IMG/VR virus record: IMGVR_UViG_3300020188_000808
Span: 62,001-126,000 of that record
Origin: a virus
DNA: 64,000 bases
Direction: 5' to 3' (one strand)
Position 1 is the stretch's first letter, and the number at the start of each line of letters is the position of its first letter. Made by a program: the position numbers and the translations under genes. Below the pieces are notes generated by a model. It was not told the origin of the DNA, ran no database searches, and saw only the letters and a list, made by a program, of their open reading frames with translations. This document shows, one piece after another, positions 34,593-41,816 of the stretch.

Positions 34593-34867
34593 TGGTCGAC
34601 AAAAAAGGTGCTTATAATAGGTCTTTTTGCGAGTCTAAATTTAAGTATAGCAAAATAGGGAGGACTTGGGTACACCTCCAAGTACGGACCGGAATACCAT
34701 TCCTAAACCGTACAACCTATCCCCGCGGGTTAGTGCGATGTGACTCAGCGTATTTCTACTACCAAGCCTGGGTACCACCCCTGGACAGTCAAGTTCGACC
34801 CTTCTGGTAAAGGCCTCTTCCTTGCACTACAAACAAAAGCTAATTACTCTTTTGTTGCTATGTAATT

Positions 34868-34896
34868 AATATAACATTGTTATTAACAAAGAGCAA
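34868..34896 (-). promoter_or_regulatory. Sigma70-like promoter TTGCTC-17-TATATT
   Basis: -35 at 34891-34896 (weak), -10 at 34868-34873, 17-bp spacer. The predicted start is ~34861, at the 5' end of the candidate ncRNA. Confidence 0.45.
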
Positions 34897-34937
34897 TCAC
34901 TTTGTTTACCAAAATATATAAAATGGAATTTTAGTCA

Positions 34938-34965
34938 TAAAAAAGCACTCCGGAGAATGCTTTTT
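34938..34965 (-). terminator. Rho-independent terminator of pqqA
   Basis: Stem AAAAGCA/TGCTTTT extended by CTC/GAG, with a run of T on the minus strand, 24 nt after the pqqA stop. Confidence 0.75.
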
Positions 34966-34988
34966 ATGTTTCAATGTATAAACAAGTA

Positions 34989-35063
34989 TTACTTGTTCAT
35001 TACATACATCGTCACTTCAAATCCAAAACGCATTTCTGTTGCTTGAGGTTTAGTCCATTTCAT
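34989..35063 (-). CDS. pqqA: Phage-encoded PQQ precursor peptide PqqA
   Basis: 24 codons starting at ATG 35063, 7 nt after AGGAG. The peptide begins MKWTKPQATEMRFG and continues FEVTMYVMNK. It matches bacterial PqqA (M.W.KP....(D/E)MR.GFEVTMY..N(R/K)) over its whole length. The conserved Glu16 and Tyr20 in the E-x-x-x-Y spacing are the residues that the radical-SAM enzyme PqqE cross-links (with PqqD) to make pyrroloquinoline quinone. No pqqB-E lies in this window, so the host must supply the pathway. The gene stands alone, between the gp23 terminator and its own terminator. Boosting PQQ-dependent methanol or alcohol dehydrogenases is an inference. Confidence 0.88.
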   Translation of the reverse strand: MKWTKPQATEMRFGFEVTMYVMNK

Positions 35064-35082
35064 AATAATCTCCTAATAATAT

Positions 35083-35095
35083 GTGCAACTTGCAC
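35083..35095. promoter_or_regulatory. Palindrome GTGCAACTTGCAC upstream of pqqA
   Basis: A 13-bp inverted repeat with a single central base, 20 nt upstream of the pqqA ATG and 5 nt downstream of a TTAAATAA motif, so it overlaps the probable transcription start. Operator or leader hairpin. Confidence 0.4.
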
Positions 35096-35099
35096 ACTA

Positions 35100-35107
35100 T
35101 TATTTAA
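35100..35107 (-). promoter_or_regulatory. Late-type motif TTAAATAA of pqqA
   Basis: The same 8-mer precedes the plus-strand gene at 48383. Spacing to the pqqA ribosome site is suitable. Confidence 0.4.
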
Positions 35108-35157
35108 ACATATTACAAAGTAAAAGTCATGCAGATAATCATTAAAAGGTCATAAAA

Positions 35158-35185
35158 AAAGGGCGACAAATAAATGCCGCCCTTT
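35158..35185 (-). terminator. Rho-independent terminator of the head operon
   Basis: 8-bp stem AAAGGGCG/CGCCCTTT with a 12-nt loop followed by seven T on the minus strand, 25 nt after the gp23 stop. Confidence 0.85.
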
Positions 35186-35210
35186 AATCTTATTCCGTTA
35201 AGACTATGTC

Positions 35211-36380
35211 TTAAGAGAAAGTAGGTGTAGATGTAAAGCTAACTGTACCTAAGTAGTCTGCCGCATTACCTAGAGACGATGCTGTGTTTGACAACTCAAC
35301 ATATCCGTATCTAGTCATAAAGCTAACTACTGGCTCAAAGCTATCTGGATCTAACACTACGCCACTGCTCATTAATGGAATGTATGGGCAGTAGAACGCT
35401 GGTGCGTCTGATTCAGAAGAACCTTTGTAACCAACTAGTACCGCTGTGTCATCTGCCGCGTAACTATCAACATAAACTTTCATAGCTGAATTTAATGTTC
35501 CAACCATTTTAGTGTTTGTTGGTGCTTCGAATGAACCTTCAGTTGTTCTTGCGAACGCTGAAGTAGTTGCACTCTGAAGTACAGTTAACGCTTGTGGAGA
35601 TACCACTGCGTAGTTACCAGCACCACGACGTGTACGCTGAGCAATAACGTTAGCAACACGGTTGATCATTACAGCTAAAGCCGCATGTTCGTCACCAACG
35701 AATGTTGCAGTACCGCTAACAGCAGTCTGATCGTAGTTTTGGTTGTTAGTTGATCCAGCTAATGCACGTAAAGAAGCTAATACTTCTTGGTCGATCTCAG
35801 CAGTAATCTCTTGGGCTAGTGCCGCCATGATTTCTGCTTCGATGTCAATGCCTTGCTGTGCTTGAGCATCTTGAGCCGCTTCAAAAGTCCATCTAGCTGA
35901 TAGCTTTCTGGTTTTTGCTTCGACTGTTTGCTTTAAGATCTGAATTGACAATCTCTTGCCTGCCGCACCTTCAAGAGCCGCTGTTGCAGATCCTTTTGGT
36001 GATGCATCAGTAGCGTTACCTGAGTAAGCCGCCGCGATCTTAAATGGTGATAGTGCTTCTTCACCAACTTCGTTACCATCAGATGTATCTGAGTAACGTA
36101 CTCTTAATGTGTGGATTTGACCCACTGGACCTGTCATAGGCTGTACACCGACCAATTCGTTGGCGATAACAGTTGGCATGACACGTCTGATTACTGGTAG
36201 GATAACTCTATTTAGAGTTGCAACATTACCGGCGCTTGTGCTTCCGGCTGTAGCAGTCTCATTCAACCACTTGCGTGTGTTTTCAAGAGTGCTTGCCATG
36301 ATTGCTTTCTTATTGCCTTGAAGGCCTTCTAAAAGTGCAACCTTGGTATCCTGCCAGCGACTTTCTAGTAGTTCTGACAT
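35211..36380 (-). CDS. 23: Major capsid protein gp23
   Basis: 389 residues, somewhat short for T4-like gp23 because T4-specific insertions are absent. Recognisable segments are NRVILPVIRRVMPTVIANELVGVQPMTGPVGQIHTLRVRY and SIQILKQTVEAKTRKLSARWTFEAAQDAQAQQGIDIEAEIMAALAQEITAEIDQEVL, followed by AVMINRVANVIAQRTRRGAGN. It forms the hexamers of the capsid shell. An N-terminal prohead segment would be removed by gp21. Last gene of the portal-protease-scaffold-capsid operon, ended by the terminator at 35158-35185. Ribosome site AAGGAG. Confidence 0.95.
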   Translation of the reverse strand: MSELLESRWQDTKVALLEGLQGNKKAIMASTLENTRKWLNETATAGSTSAGNVATLNRVILPVIRRVMPTVIANELVGVQPMTGPVGQIHTLRVRYSDTSDGNEVGEEALSPFKIAAAYSGNATDASPKGSATAALEGAAGKRLSIQILKQTVEAKTRKLSARWTFEAAQDAQAQQGIDIEAEIMAALAQEITAEIDQEVLASLRALAGSTNNQNYDQTAVSGTATFVGDEHAALAVMINRVANVIAQRTRRGAGNYAVVSPQALTVLQSATTSAFARTTEGSFEAPTNTKMVGTLNSAMKVYVDSYAADDTAVLVGYKGSSESDAPAFYCPYIPLMSSGVVLDPDSFEPVVSFMTRYGYVELSNTASSLGNAADYLGTVSFTSTPTFS

Positions 36381-36390
36381 TATTTTCTCC

Positions 36391-37494
36391 TTATTTCAAT
36401 CCTGCAAGTCGTCTAATGTCAACAATATTATTTGTTGATTCGACGCTTACACTACTAACGTTAGTTTCTTTGTTGCCTGTGATTTCTTTTGCCTCTGACT
36501 CAGTCAATTTAGCCTTTTTCTTTTCCGGAGTCTTCCCGTCAATAACGGCAGTAATATACTTGTCAAACGAACTTTTCAATTTGTCTGTCTGTACACTTTC
36601 CAGTAAGTCATTCATAATCTCACGTTGATCCTTGCTCAAAGGACCAGTTAATTCGTGCATTACTTCTTTTCTCTTAGTCGCTTCTACAAGTTTTGCAATC
36701 TCTGCATCTCTTGTAGCAATGACTTTCTTCGCTTGTTCAGCTACACTTTTTGCTTCTTCAACTGTTTTGTCTTTCAACGCAACAACTTTCATTAGCTTAG
36801 ATGTTTCTGATTTTTCATTTAAGTAACTATTAGTATACTCATTTGCAAACGTTTCGAAAATCTTACGACCAAAATCGTTTTTACGTGCTGAATCAATATC
36901 TTCTTTCAGTGCTGTAATTTCCTTTTTAAGGCCTTTACTTACTGTTTCAGTTACTAACTCTGCACTTCTTTTAACAAAAGTAGTTTTAACTTTTGCTAAG
37001 TGTTCTTTAGCTTCACGTACTAAACGTACTTTCGTTTCAGCTAAATCACGTTTATCTTGATGGAACTCTGCAATTTCTTTTGCTAAAGCTTCTACTACAA
37101 ATTCTTCAAGTTTTCCAAATTTCTCTGATACAACTTTTTGATCTTCATGTAGTTCTCCAACTTCCTTCTTTAGCTGATCAAATACAAAACCTTTTAGCAT
37201 ACCTGCGTTTTCACGCATCGCAACAGCGTATTTTGCTCTTGCTTCTGCTAATGCTTTTCTATCTTCAGCAAATTCAGAAATTTCTTCGCTTAGTTTGTCG
37301 TTAACTAGTGAGTCAACAGCTTCAATCATCTGAGCCTTATCATGCTCATACTTTGAAGCAAACTCTTCGCGAAGTTCAGCGGTTACAGCAAGTTTATTTT
37401 CGTTAACTTGCTTGTCCCATGCCTCTTGGATGTCAGCTTTAATCTCTTCAGAAAGTACATTGTTTTCAAAAAGTGATTTCAGTGCTTCCAACAT
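36391..37494 (-). CDS. 22: Prohead scaffold core protein gp22
   Basis: 367 residues, almost entirely charged alpha-helix and coiled coil (for example EEISEFAEDRKALAEARAKYAVAMRENAG and KTVEEAKSVAEQAKKVIATRDAEIAKLVEATKRKEVM). It ends with an ETNVSSVSVESTNNIVDIRRLAGLK tail. Position between gp21 and gp23 and composition identify the scaffolding protein that builds the prohead core and is later degraded by gp21. Ribosome site AAGGAG. Confidence 0.9.
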   Translation of the reverse strand: MLEALKSLFENNVLSEEIKADIQEAWDKQVNENKLAVTAELREEFASKYEHDKAQMIEAVDSLVNDKLSEEISEFAEDRKALAEARAKYAVAMRENAGMLKGFVFDQLKKEVGELHEDQKVVSEKFGKLEEFVVEALAKEIAEFHQDKRDLAETKVRLVREAKEHLAKVKTTFVKRSAELVTETVSKGLKKEITALKEDIDSARKNDFGRKIFETFANEYTNSYLNEKSETSKLMKVVALKDKTVEEAKSVAEQAKKVIATRDAEIAKLVEATKRKEVMHELTGPLSKDQREIMNDLLESVQTDKLKSSFDKYITAVIDGKTPEKKKAKLTESEAKEITGNKETNVSSVSVESTNNIVDIRRLAGLK

Positions 37495-37507
37495 TATGGT
37501 CTCCTTA

Positions 37508-38140
37508 TTACCTTAGACCCTTGATGATATTCACCAAAGATTCTTTTAAATATTTTTGTGCCTTCGCGTCGCCTTGGACTTCTCGTGCTACATTAAGTGC
37601 CTGATACCCCCCACGGGCGTTTAGTAAATGCTCATATATTGGGGTTGGGTATGCACCCGGAGCACTTGGTTGTGCTACAACATCAACTGTGATGATTTCG
37701 TAGTCACTTACTTCACCGGAACCGTCTTCACTTACGTTTCCGCTACCTCTTGATGAAACACCTAGTTTAACTCCGCTTTCCAGCATTGTTTTAACTAAGG
37801 TGCCCATCGGTGTTGGTAAAACTTTCATTTTGCCATAACCGTTTGGTCCATCCATCCACATATCTGTGATCATATGGCTTACACGGTCTAAGTTTATGTT
37901 AAGTCCTTCTGGGTGATCAACTTCTCCAAGAACACTATATCCTCCTGTGATTTGATCGTTGAGAGTTTTGACAGCTCTACCTATCTCAGTAACAGGGTAA
38001 ACTCGCTGGTTAGCATTTTTTACACCGCCCTGGATACAAATACCTTTAAGATAAAGATCTTTGCCTCCATTCTTGTTTTCAGTAGTCTCGACGACCATAC
38101 CTGCTTGGTCGAATGTCAATGTCTCAGTTAAATTAAACAC
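37508..38140 (-). CDS. 21: Prohead core protease gp21
   Basis: 210 residues. Family features are KGICIQGGVKNANQRVYP, GEVDHPE with the presumed catalytic His76, and GVSSRGSGN with the presumed catalytic Ser near residue 129, followed by DVVAQPSAPGA. The serine protease matures the prohead by cleaving gp22, gp23 and other core proteins. All catalytic residues appear intact. Between the acidic core protein and gp22 in the head operon. Confidence 0.93.
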   Translation of the reverse strand: MFNLTETLTFDQAGMVVETTENKNGGKDLYLKGICIQGGVKNANQRVYPVTEIGRAVKTLNDQITGGYSVLGEVDHPEGLNINLDRVSHMITDMWMDGPNGYGKMKVLPTPMGTLVKTMLESGVKLGVSSRGSGNVSEDGSGEVSDYEIITVDVVAQPSAPGAYPTPIYEHLLNARGGYQALNVAREVQGDAKAQKYLKESLVNIIKGLR

Positions 38141-38158
38141 CTATAAGTTCCTTAACTA

Positions 38159-39118
38159 TTAAGATCCAATAGTACTTTTACTATCAGTTCCTGTTTCGCC
38201 TGCGCCTTTTTTCTCAGCGCCGTGGCCTTTTGAGTTAGCACTCATTGACTTTGAAGCTTTTCCGCCTGGTACGTTAACGTTCCCTGCGTTATCTTCTTTA
38301 GCCGAGTCAGCTTTCCCGCCTTTTTCATCACCACCTTGTGCAATGTTACTAGCAGTTCCACCCATGTCGTTAGCGCCAGCTACTGGAGATTTGGTGTTTG
38401 CACCATTGTCGCCCATATTAGCTGTTACTTTTTCAACATACTCACGCATTTCAGTGTTGGCATCTTTTTTGCCTTCAAATGCTGGTGCTACTTCAAGATC
38501 GGCTTCAGGAGCAAATGCTTCTTCTGCCTCTTCGTCATCACCTTCGTCGTCTCCAGCGTCCATATCCATTTCTGGTTCTGCATCGCCTTCATCTTCGTCA
38601 CCGTCTTTATCAGCCATCATAGCATCAAATTCAGCTTTTAGGTCATCGAATGTGTCTTCTAAATCAGTAACTCTGTCTTCAATTTCTTCTTCGTCGCTAT
38701 CTGATTCATCACCTTCTTCGCTGTCTGCGGCAATATCTGCCATCATGTCATCAGCGGCATCGCCACCCATGTCATCTTCTGCTTCTGGTGTAATTTCGTC
38801 TACAAAGTTTTCGTCAACTTCTTCATCTGAAGATTCATCAACTTCTTCGTCAGTTGCTTCGTTAGTTTCTTCGTCGTCTGAAGATTCATCAACTTCTTCG
38901 TCAGTTGCTTCATTAGTCTCTTCATCATCTGAAGATTCATCAACTTCTTCGTCAGTTGCTTCTTCTACTTCAACTTCTTCTACATCATCTTTTAAAAGAT
39001 TTTCGTAAATATCACGTGATTTTTCAACCACAATTTCGTGAAACAGTTCTTCTGCTCCCGCTTTGTCTTCAGCAATTAGCTTTTCAAGCATTGCTTCAAA
39101 TTTGTTTTGATTAGCCAT
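38159..39118 (-). CDS. Acidic prohead core protein (gp68-like by position)
   Basis: 319 residues, extremely Asp/Glu-rich. The N-terminus (~1-45) is a helix (NKFEAMLEKLIAEDKAGAEELFHEIVVEKSRDIYENLLKDD), as in small core proteins of marine T4-like phages. It is followed by three tandem 17-residue repeats (EATDEEVDESSDDEETN), more acidic runs and a Gly/Lys/Ser tail. Position directly before gp21 suggests a head-core component. The acidic expansion is unusual. Late motif 39161-39168 upstream; ribosome site GGAGGAGAG. Confidence 0.65.
   Translation of the reverse strand: MANQNKFEAMLEKLIAEDKAGAEELFHEIVVEKSRDIYENLLKDDVEEVEVEEATDEEVDESSDDEETNEATDEEVDESSDDEETNEATDEEVDESSDEEVDENFVDEITPEAEDDMGGDAADDMMADIAADSEEGDESDSDEEEIEDRVTDLEDTFDDLKAEFDAMMADKDGDEDEGDAEPEMDMDAGDDEGDDEEAEEAFAPEADLEVAPAFEGKKDANTEMREYVEKVTANMGDNGANTKSPVAGANDMGGTASNIAQGGDEKGGKADSAKEDNAGNVNVPGGKASKSMSANSKGHGAEKKGAGETGTDSKSTIGS
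38829..38968 (-). repeat. 51-bp tandem repeat, nearly three copies
   Basis: Units begin at 38829, 38880 and 38931 and differ at only a few third-codon positions. They encode the 17-residue acidic repeat, so copy number can change without frameshift. Confidence 0.85.
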
Positions 39119-39160
39119 TTTTCTCTCCTCCTGTTGTTTAGATACGATAAGCTGTCAATT

Positions 39161-39168
39161 GTATTTAT
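39161..39168 (-). promoter_or_regulatory. Late promoter motif ATAAATAC
   Basis: 43 nt upstream of the acidic core protein start at 39118. Confidence 0.55.
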
Positions 39169-39219
39169 GGTTTTTCATTAAAAGGGTGGTTAAACCGGGC
39201 AAAACGAGCCGATTTTACA

Positions 39220-39822
39220 TTAAGATTGTAAATTCACGAATTTTTCAATGAATTCACTTACTGTGATGTGTGATAAGTTGCCCAATGGTCTTAAATTATC
39301 AGGGCAATAATCATCTTTGTTCTCTACTACTCTTATATATCTTTTTTGTATATTTTTTTGAATTATGATACCAGTCTGTCGACTCCAATTTCCGTGGTAT
39401 GTAGCACTATCTGTACTTCTTTTATAATTTTGTGTATCTGCAAACAAATTATTAATTTTGCCTTCTAGTCCTTCATAGTCAAAGCCTAGTATGTATATTT
39501 CGTTGTGATCGTGTGCTTTACCATAAGTTGCTAACCATAATGCTGTAGGCCCACTTGACCACCCTTTAGGATCGTCAAAGTAATTAAACTTATGAAATTT
39601 TTCAAATAATTTGTTTGGGTTAGTCCACACTTCGTGTTCTAATTGATATTTTGAATTGTTAATTTCTGTAACCATCTTAGTATCTACAGCAACAAGATAA
39701 TCAGGATTTAATCCTGTTCTATAAACTGCATTACATGCATATAGAGTTCCGTGTGCTTTAAGTGGTTCTAGTTGTATAGGTTTTCTTGAGGTACCATTTC
39801 CAATAACAAATGCTATTGACAT
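39220..39822 (-). CDS. Rossmann-like protein of unknown function in the head cluster
   Basis: 200 residues. MSIAFVIGNGTSRKPIQLEPLKAHGTLYACNAVYRTGLNPDYLVAVDTKMV has a G-N-G-x-S nucleotide-binding-like turn. IYILGFDYEG and a conserved-looking middle follow. The pattern resembles sialyltransferase-like/DUF115-like Rossmann proteins seen between portal and protease genes in marine T4-like phages. An enzymatic role in virion or glycan modification is possible but not shown. The start is 2 nt after the stop of 39825-40070. Confidence 0.6.
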   Translation of the reverse strand: MSIAFVIGNGTSRKPIQLEPLKAHGTLYACNAVYRTGLNPDYLVAVDTKMVTEINNSKYQLEHEVWTNPNKLFEKFHKFNYFDDPKGWSSGPTALWLATYGKAHDHNEIYILGFDYEGLEGKINNLFADTQNYKRSTDSATYHGNWSRQTGIIIQKNIQKRYIRVVENKDDYCPDNLRPLGNLSHITVSEFIEKFVNLQS

Positions 39823-39824
39823 GA

Positions 39825-40070
39825 CTAAACAGCCTGTTCTGCGTTAGCGGCAAGTCCGTACATTTGTCTTACGAAATGTAATTCCTTGTCCTGCTCCTCT
39901 TTGTGTAAATCAGATGCTAATCTCATTTTGTTTATCTGACGTAGGGTTAAACGTGTTTTACGTGTATCGTCTTTTTTCATAATTGAATCGTCTGATTTGG
40001 GATCATAAGAGTTATTCTCAACTGGCTCTAATGTTTCTTTGTCAAAATAAAATAATTCACGTAGTATCAT
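39825..40070 (-). CDS. Small conserved head-cluster protein (gp67 position), apparently leaderless
   Basis: 81 residues, MILRELFYFDKETLEPVENNSYDP...DDTRKTRLTLRQINKMR. The DDTRKTRLTL.QIN.(I/M)R core is one I recognise from marine T4-like phages between portal and protease. No function known; a prohead core role is likely from position. A perfect TATAAATAC ends 4 nt before the ATG, and the only GGAG lies upstream of that motif. Late transcripts should therefore be leaderless. Confidence 0.8.
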   Translation of the reverse strand: MILRELFYFDKETLEPVENNSYDPKSDDSIMKKDDTRKTRLTLRQINKMRLASDLHKEEQDKELHFVRQMYGLAANAEQAV

Positions 40071-40074
40071 GCTA

Positions 40075-40084
40075 GTATTTATAC
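40075..40084 (-). promoter_or_regulatory. Late promoter, exact TATAAATA, 4 nt before ATG
   Basis: Minus strand GTATAAATAC overlapping the end of the portal gene. The best T4-like late promoter in the head operon. Confidence 0.75.
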
Positions 40085-41815
40085 CTCTCCGCCTGGAACA
40101 GGAGCTTCTCCGCCTGTTACGGTTTCTGGTGGTGTTCCATCGCCGCCATCTTCTGGTGCCGGTGCATCTGGATCAACCGTTTCATCTTCCATTCCGCCTA
40201 GGTCTGCTTCCATACCTGCGGCACTAACTCCAGCGCCACGCATTTCGCCTGCGGCGTCTGTTGGTACTGGTGTAATATTTTCATCATTTTCTTGACGCCA
40301 TAACTTTTCGTTATCTGCAACTTCTTCTGCACTTAGTCCTAAGAAACGTTTAAGTGCAAATCTATTTGAAACATAAGGTATAGCCGCCATCTGTGTAAAC
40401 GTTCCAACTCTTGCATTGTCAAGTTCTGACTGTCTGTAACTTGCAAAGTTTTGTGGTGGTTGCATTCTTAGATCAAACATTGCTGTGTCAATGTTAATAC
40501 CTTTTTCTAATAGGTAGCGTTTAAAGTCTTGGTTAAATTGTTCTGTTAAAAGTCCTTGTAGTCTTTCGCAATAGGTGTTGAAGCGTAACTCTTGAATGTA
40601 TGCAGTACCCACTCGCCCATCTTGGAATGCACTAGAGCCATCGTCAGGCCCTGTAGGAAGATAAGAACTAGGAATACGCAAACCGCGTACCAACTTATTA
40701 GTAAAATATCTAAGATCATCAATCTCTCCTAGGTTAGTTCCACCTGGTAATGTTTCAACTTTAGATCCACGTCCTTCTGCTGTTTGCGGAAAGAAGTAAT
40801 CTTCGTTGATACTTAATGGGTTATAGCTAGAGTCAATAACATTATTTCCTCCACCTGTGCTACTTGGAATACGTCTTTGGTGTATGTCTGTTTTTACACG
40901 TTCAACAAATTGCATTGCCAAGTGTGATGGCATATTACCTACGTCAACGTAGAATACTCTACGTTCTGGTGCTCTTTGCACTCTGTAAATAATAATAGCA
41001 TCTTCTAATAATTCTTTTTGTTTGTATACTTTAAATATACTTTCTAATAAACTGTTACCAAATGGAAAGTTGTTATCTAATCCTTCTGATAAACTTAGGT
41101 GTACAATATGTTCTGCATCAACTGCAAACTCTGATTCGCCTTTTGCAAAACGCCCACCTTGTAATGCTTGGTTAGGTGCACCTGTCATTCCACGTGAACC
41201 GCCAGTCATATAACCGTCACCACCACCTGTAACATTACCATTTGTTTGTAATGGTGTAGTTGCTACATTGGAAACAAAGTTTAAGTTTACATTTTTAATA
41301 ACATACTGCTCAGGTTTTTTACCTTCTGATTCGTTAACAATAATCTTTGTAACGTTTGCAGGATCAATGTAGTGCCATTTTTTAGTTTCTGGATCTCTAA
41401 TAAAAAATGCATCGCCATACTTAAAAGTATTACGCAAAATACGGAACATTTTTGTTTCAAAGTTTTGTACTTTACACCACTGTTGTAAGTATAGTTTAAG
41501 TGTTTGTACTTCTGTGTTAGTTGCGTCTGATTTGAAATCCATAATAAATGGACTTCTATTTGAAGTATTTTTTTGTGTTGTAAATTCTGCTAAGATATCT
41601 AATGCGGCATTTACTTCACTATCGTTGTCCATAGTGTTATATTGCCCGTATCTTTCAACACGATTTGGAGAACCTACATATACATCTGGCAAGTAACTTG
41701 AATAATTTGCTTGAGCAGGACCCATACCTTGATTAGAACTTCCGCCTAATGGACTATAACTGCCGTCTCGATTAGACCCCGTTGGTACTGGTGTGAAATA
41801 GCGTTTCCAGCTCAT
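40079..41815 (-). CDS. 20: Portal vertex protein gp20
   Basis: 578 residues, usual length for T4-like portals. Typical segments are SSYLPDVYVGSPNRVERYGQYNTMDNDSEVNAALDILAEFTTQ, DAFFIRDPETKKWHYIDPANVTKI and EDAIIIYRVQRAPERRVFYVDVGNMP. It also has RYFTNKLVRGLRIPSSYLPTG, LRFNTYCERLQ and a Pro/Gly/Asp-rich C-terminus. It forms the dodecameric DNA channel at the head vertex. The start is one base after the stop of the tape-measure gene. Confidence 0.96.
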   Translation of the reverse strand: MSWKRYFTPVPTGSNRDGSYSPLGGSSNQGMGPAQANYSSYLPDVYVGSPNRVERYGQYNTMDNDSEVNAALDILAEFTTQKNTSNRSPFIMDFKSDATNTEVQTLKLYLQQWCKVQNFETKMFRILRNTFKYGDAFFIRDPETKKWHYIDPANVTKIIVNESEGKKPEQYVIKNVNLNFVSNVATTPLQTNGNVTGGGDGYMTGGSRGMTGAPNQALQGGRFAKGESEFAVDAEHIVHLSLSEGLDNNFPFGNSLLESIFKVYKQKELLEDAIIIYRVQRAPERRVFYVDVGNMPSHLAMQFVERVKTDIHQRRIPSSTGGGNNVIDSSYNPLSINEDYFFPQTAEGRGSKVETLPGGTNLGEIDDLRYFTNKLVRGLRIPSSYLPTGPDDGSSAFQDGRVGTAYIQELRFNTYCERLQGLLTEQFNQDFKRYLLEKGINIDTAMFDLRMQPPQNFASYRQSELDNARVGTFTQMAAIPYVSNRFALKRFLGLSAEEVADNEKLWRQENDENITPVPTDAAGEMRGAGVSAAGMEADLGGMEDETVDPDAPAPEDGGDGTPPETVTGGEAPVPGGEV

Positions 41816-41816
41816 A

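Larger units (their letters stand above)
34541..34862 (-). ncRNA. Candidate structured non-coding RNA, about 320 nt
   Basis: This gene-free stretch is bounded on the minus strand by a sigma70-like promoter (34868-34896) and a rho-independent terminator (34544-34562). It is locally richer in G and C than its surroundings and full of complementary arms. Examples are AACAAAAG/CTTTTGTT at the 5' end, TAGTGC/GCACTA closing a multibranched domain, GTACGG/CCGTAC enclosing GGAAT/ATTCC, and ACTTGG/CCAAGT interleaved with AGG/CCT as in an H-type pseudoknot. No ORF, tRNA, tmRNA, RNase P, SRP or known riboswitch signature was recognised. A late-type motif at 34584-34592 lies inside its 3' part. Confidence 0.5.

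Noticed and set aside
34541-34862. tmRNA, RNase P RNA or tRNA as identity of the structured RNA
   Set aside because: The GGGTCGAACTTGAC segment resembles a T-arm only loosely. No acceptor stem with CCA, no tag reading frame and no RNase P core motifs were found.
38343-39008. Plus-strand 221-aa Ser-rich ORF
   Set aside because: Mirror of the GAA/GAT-rich acidic core gene on the other strand; the poly-Ser sequence is a codon artefact.
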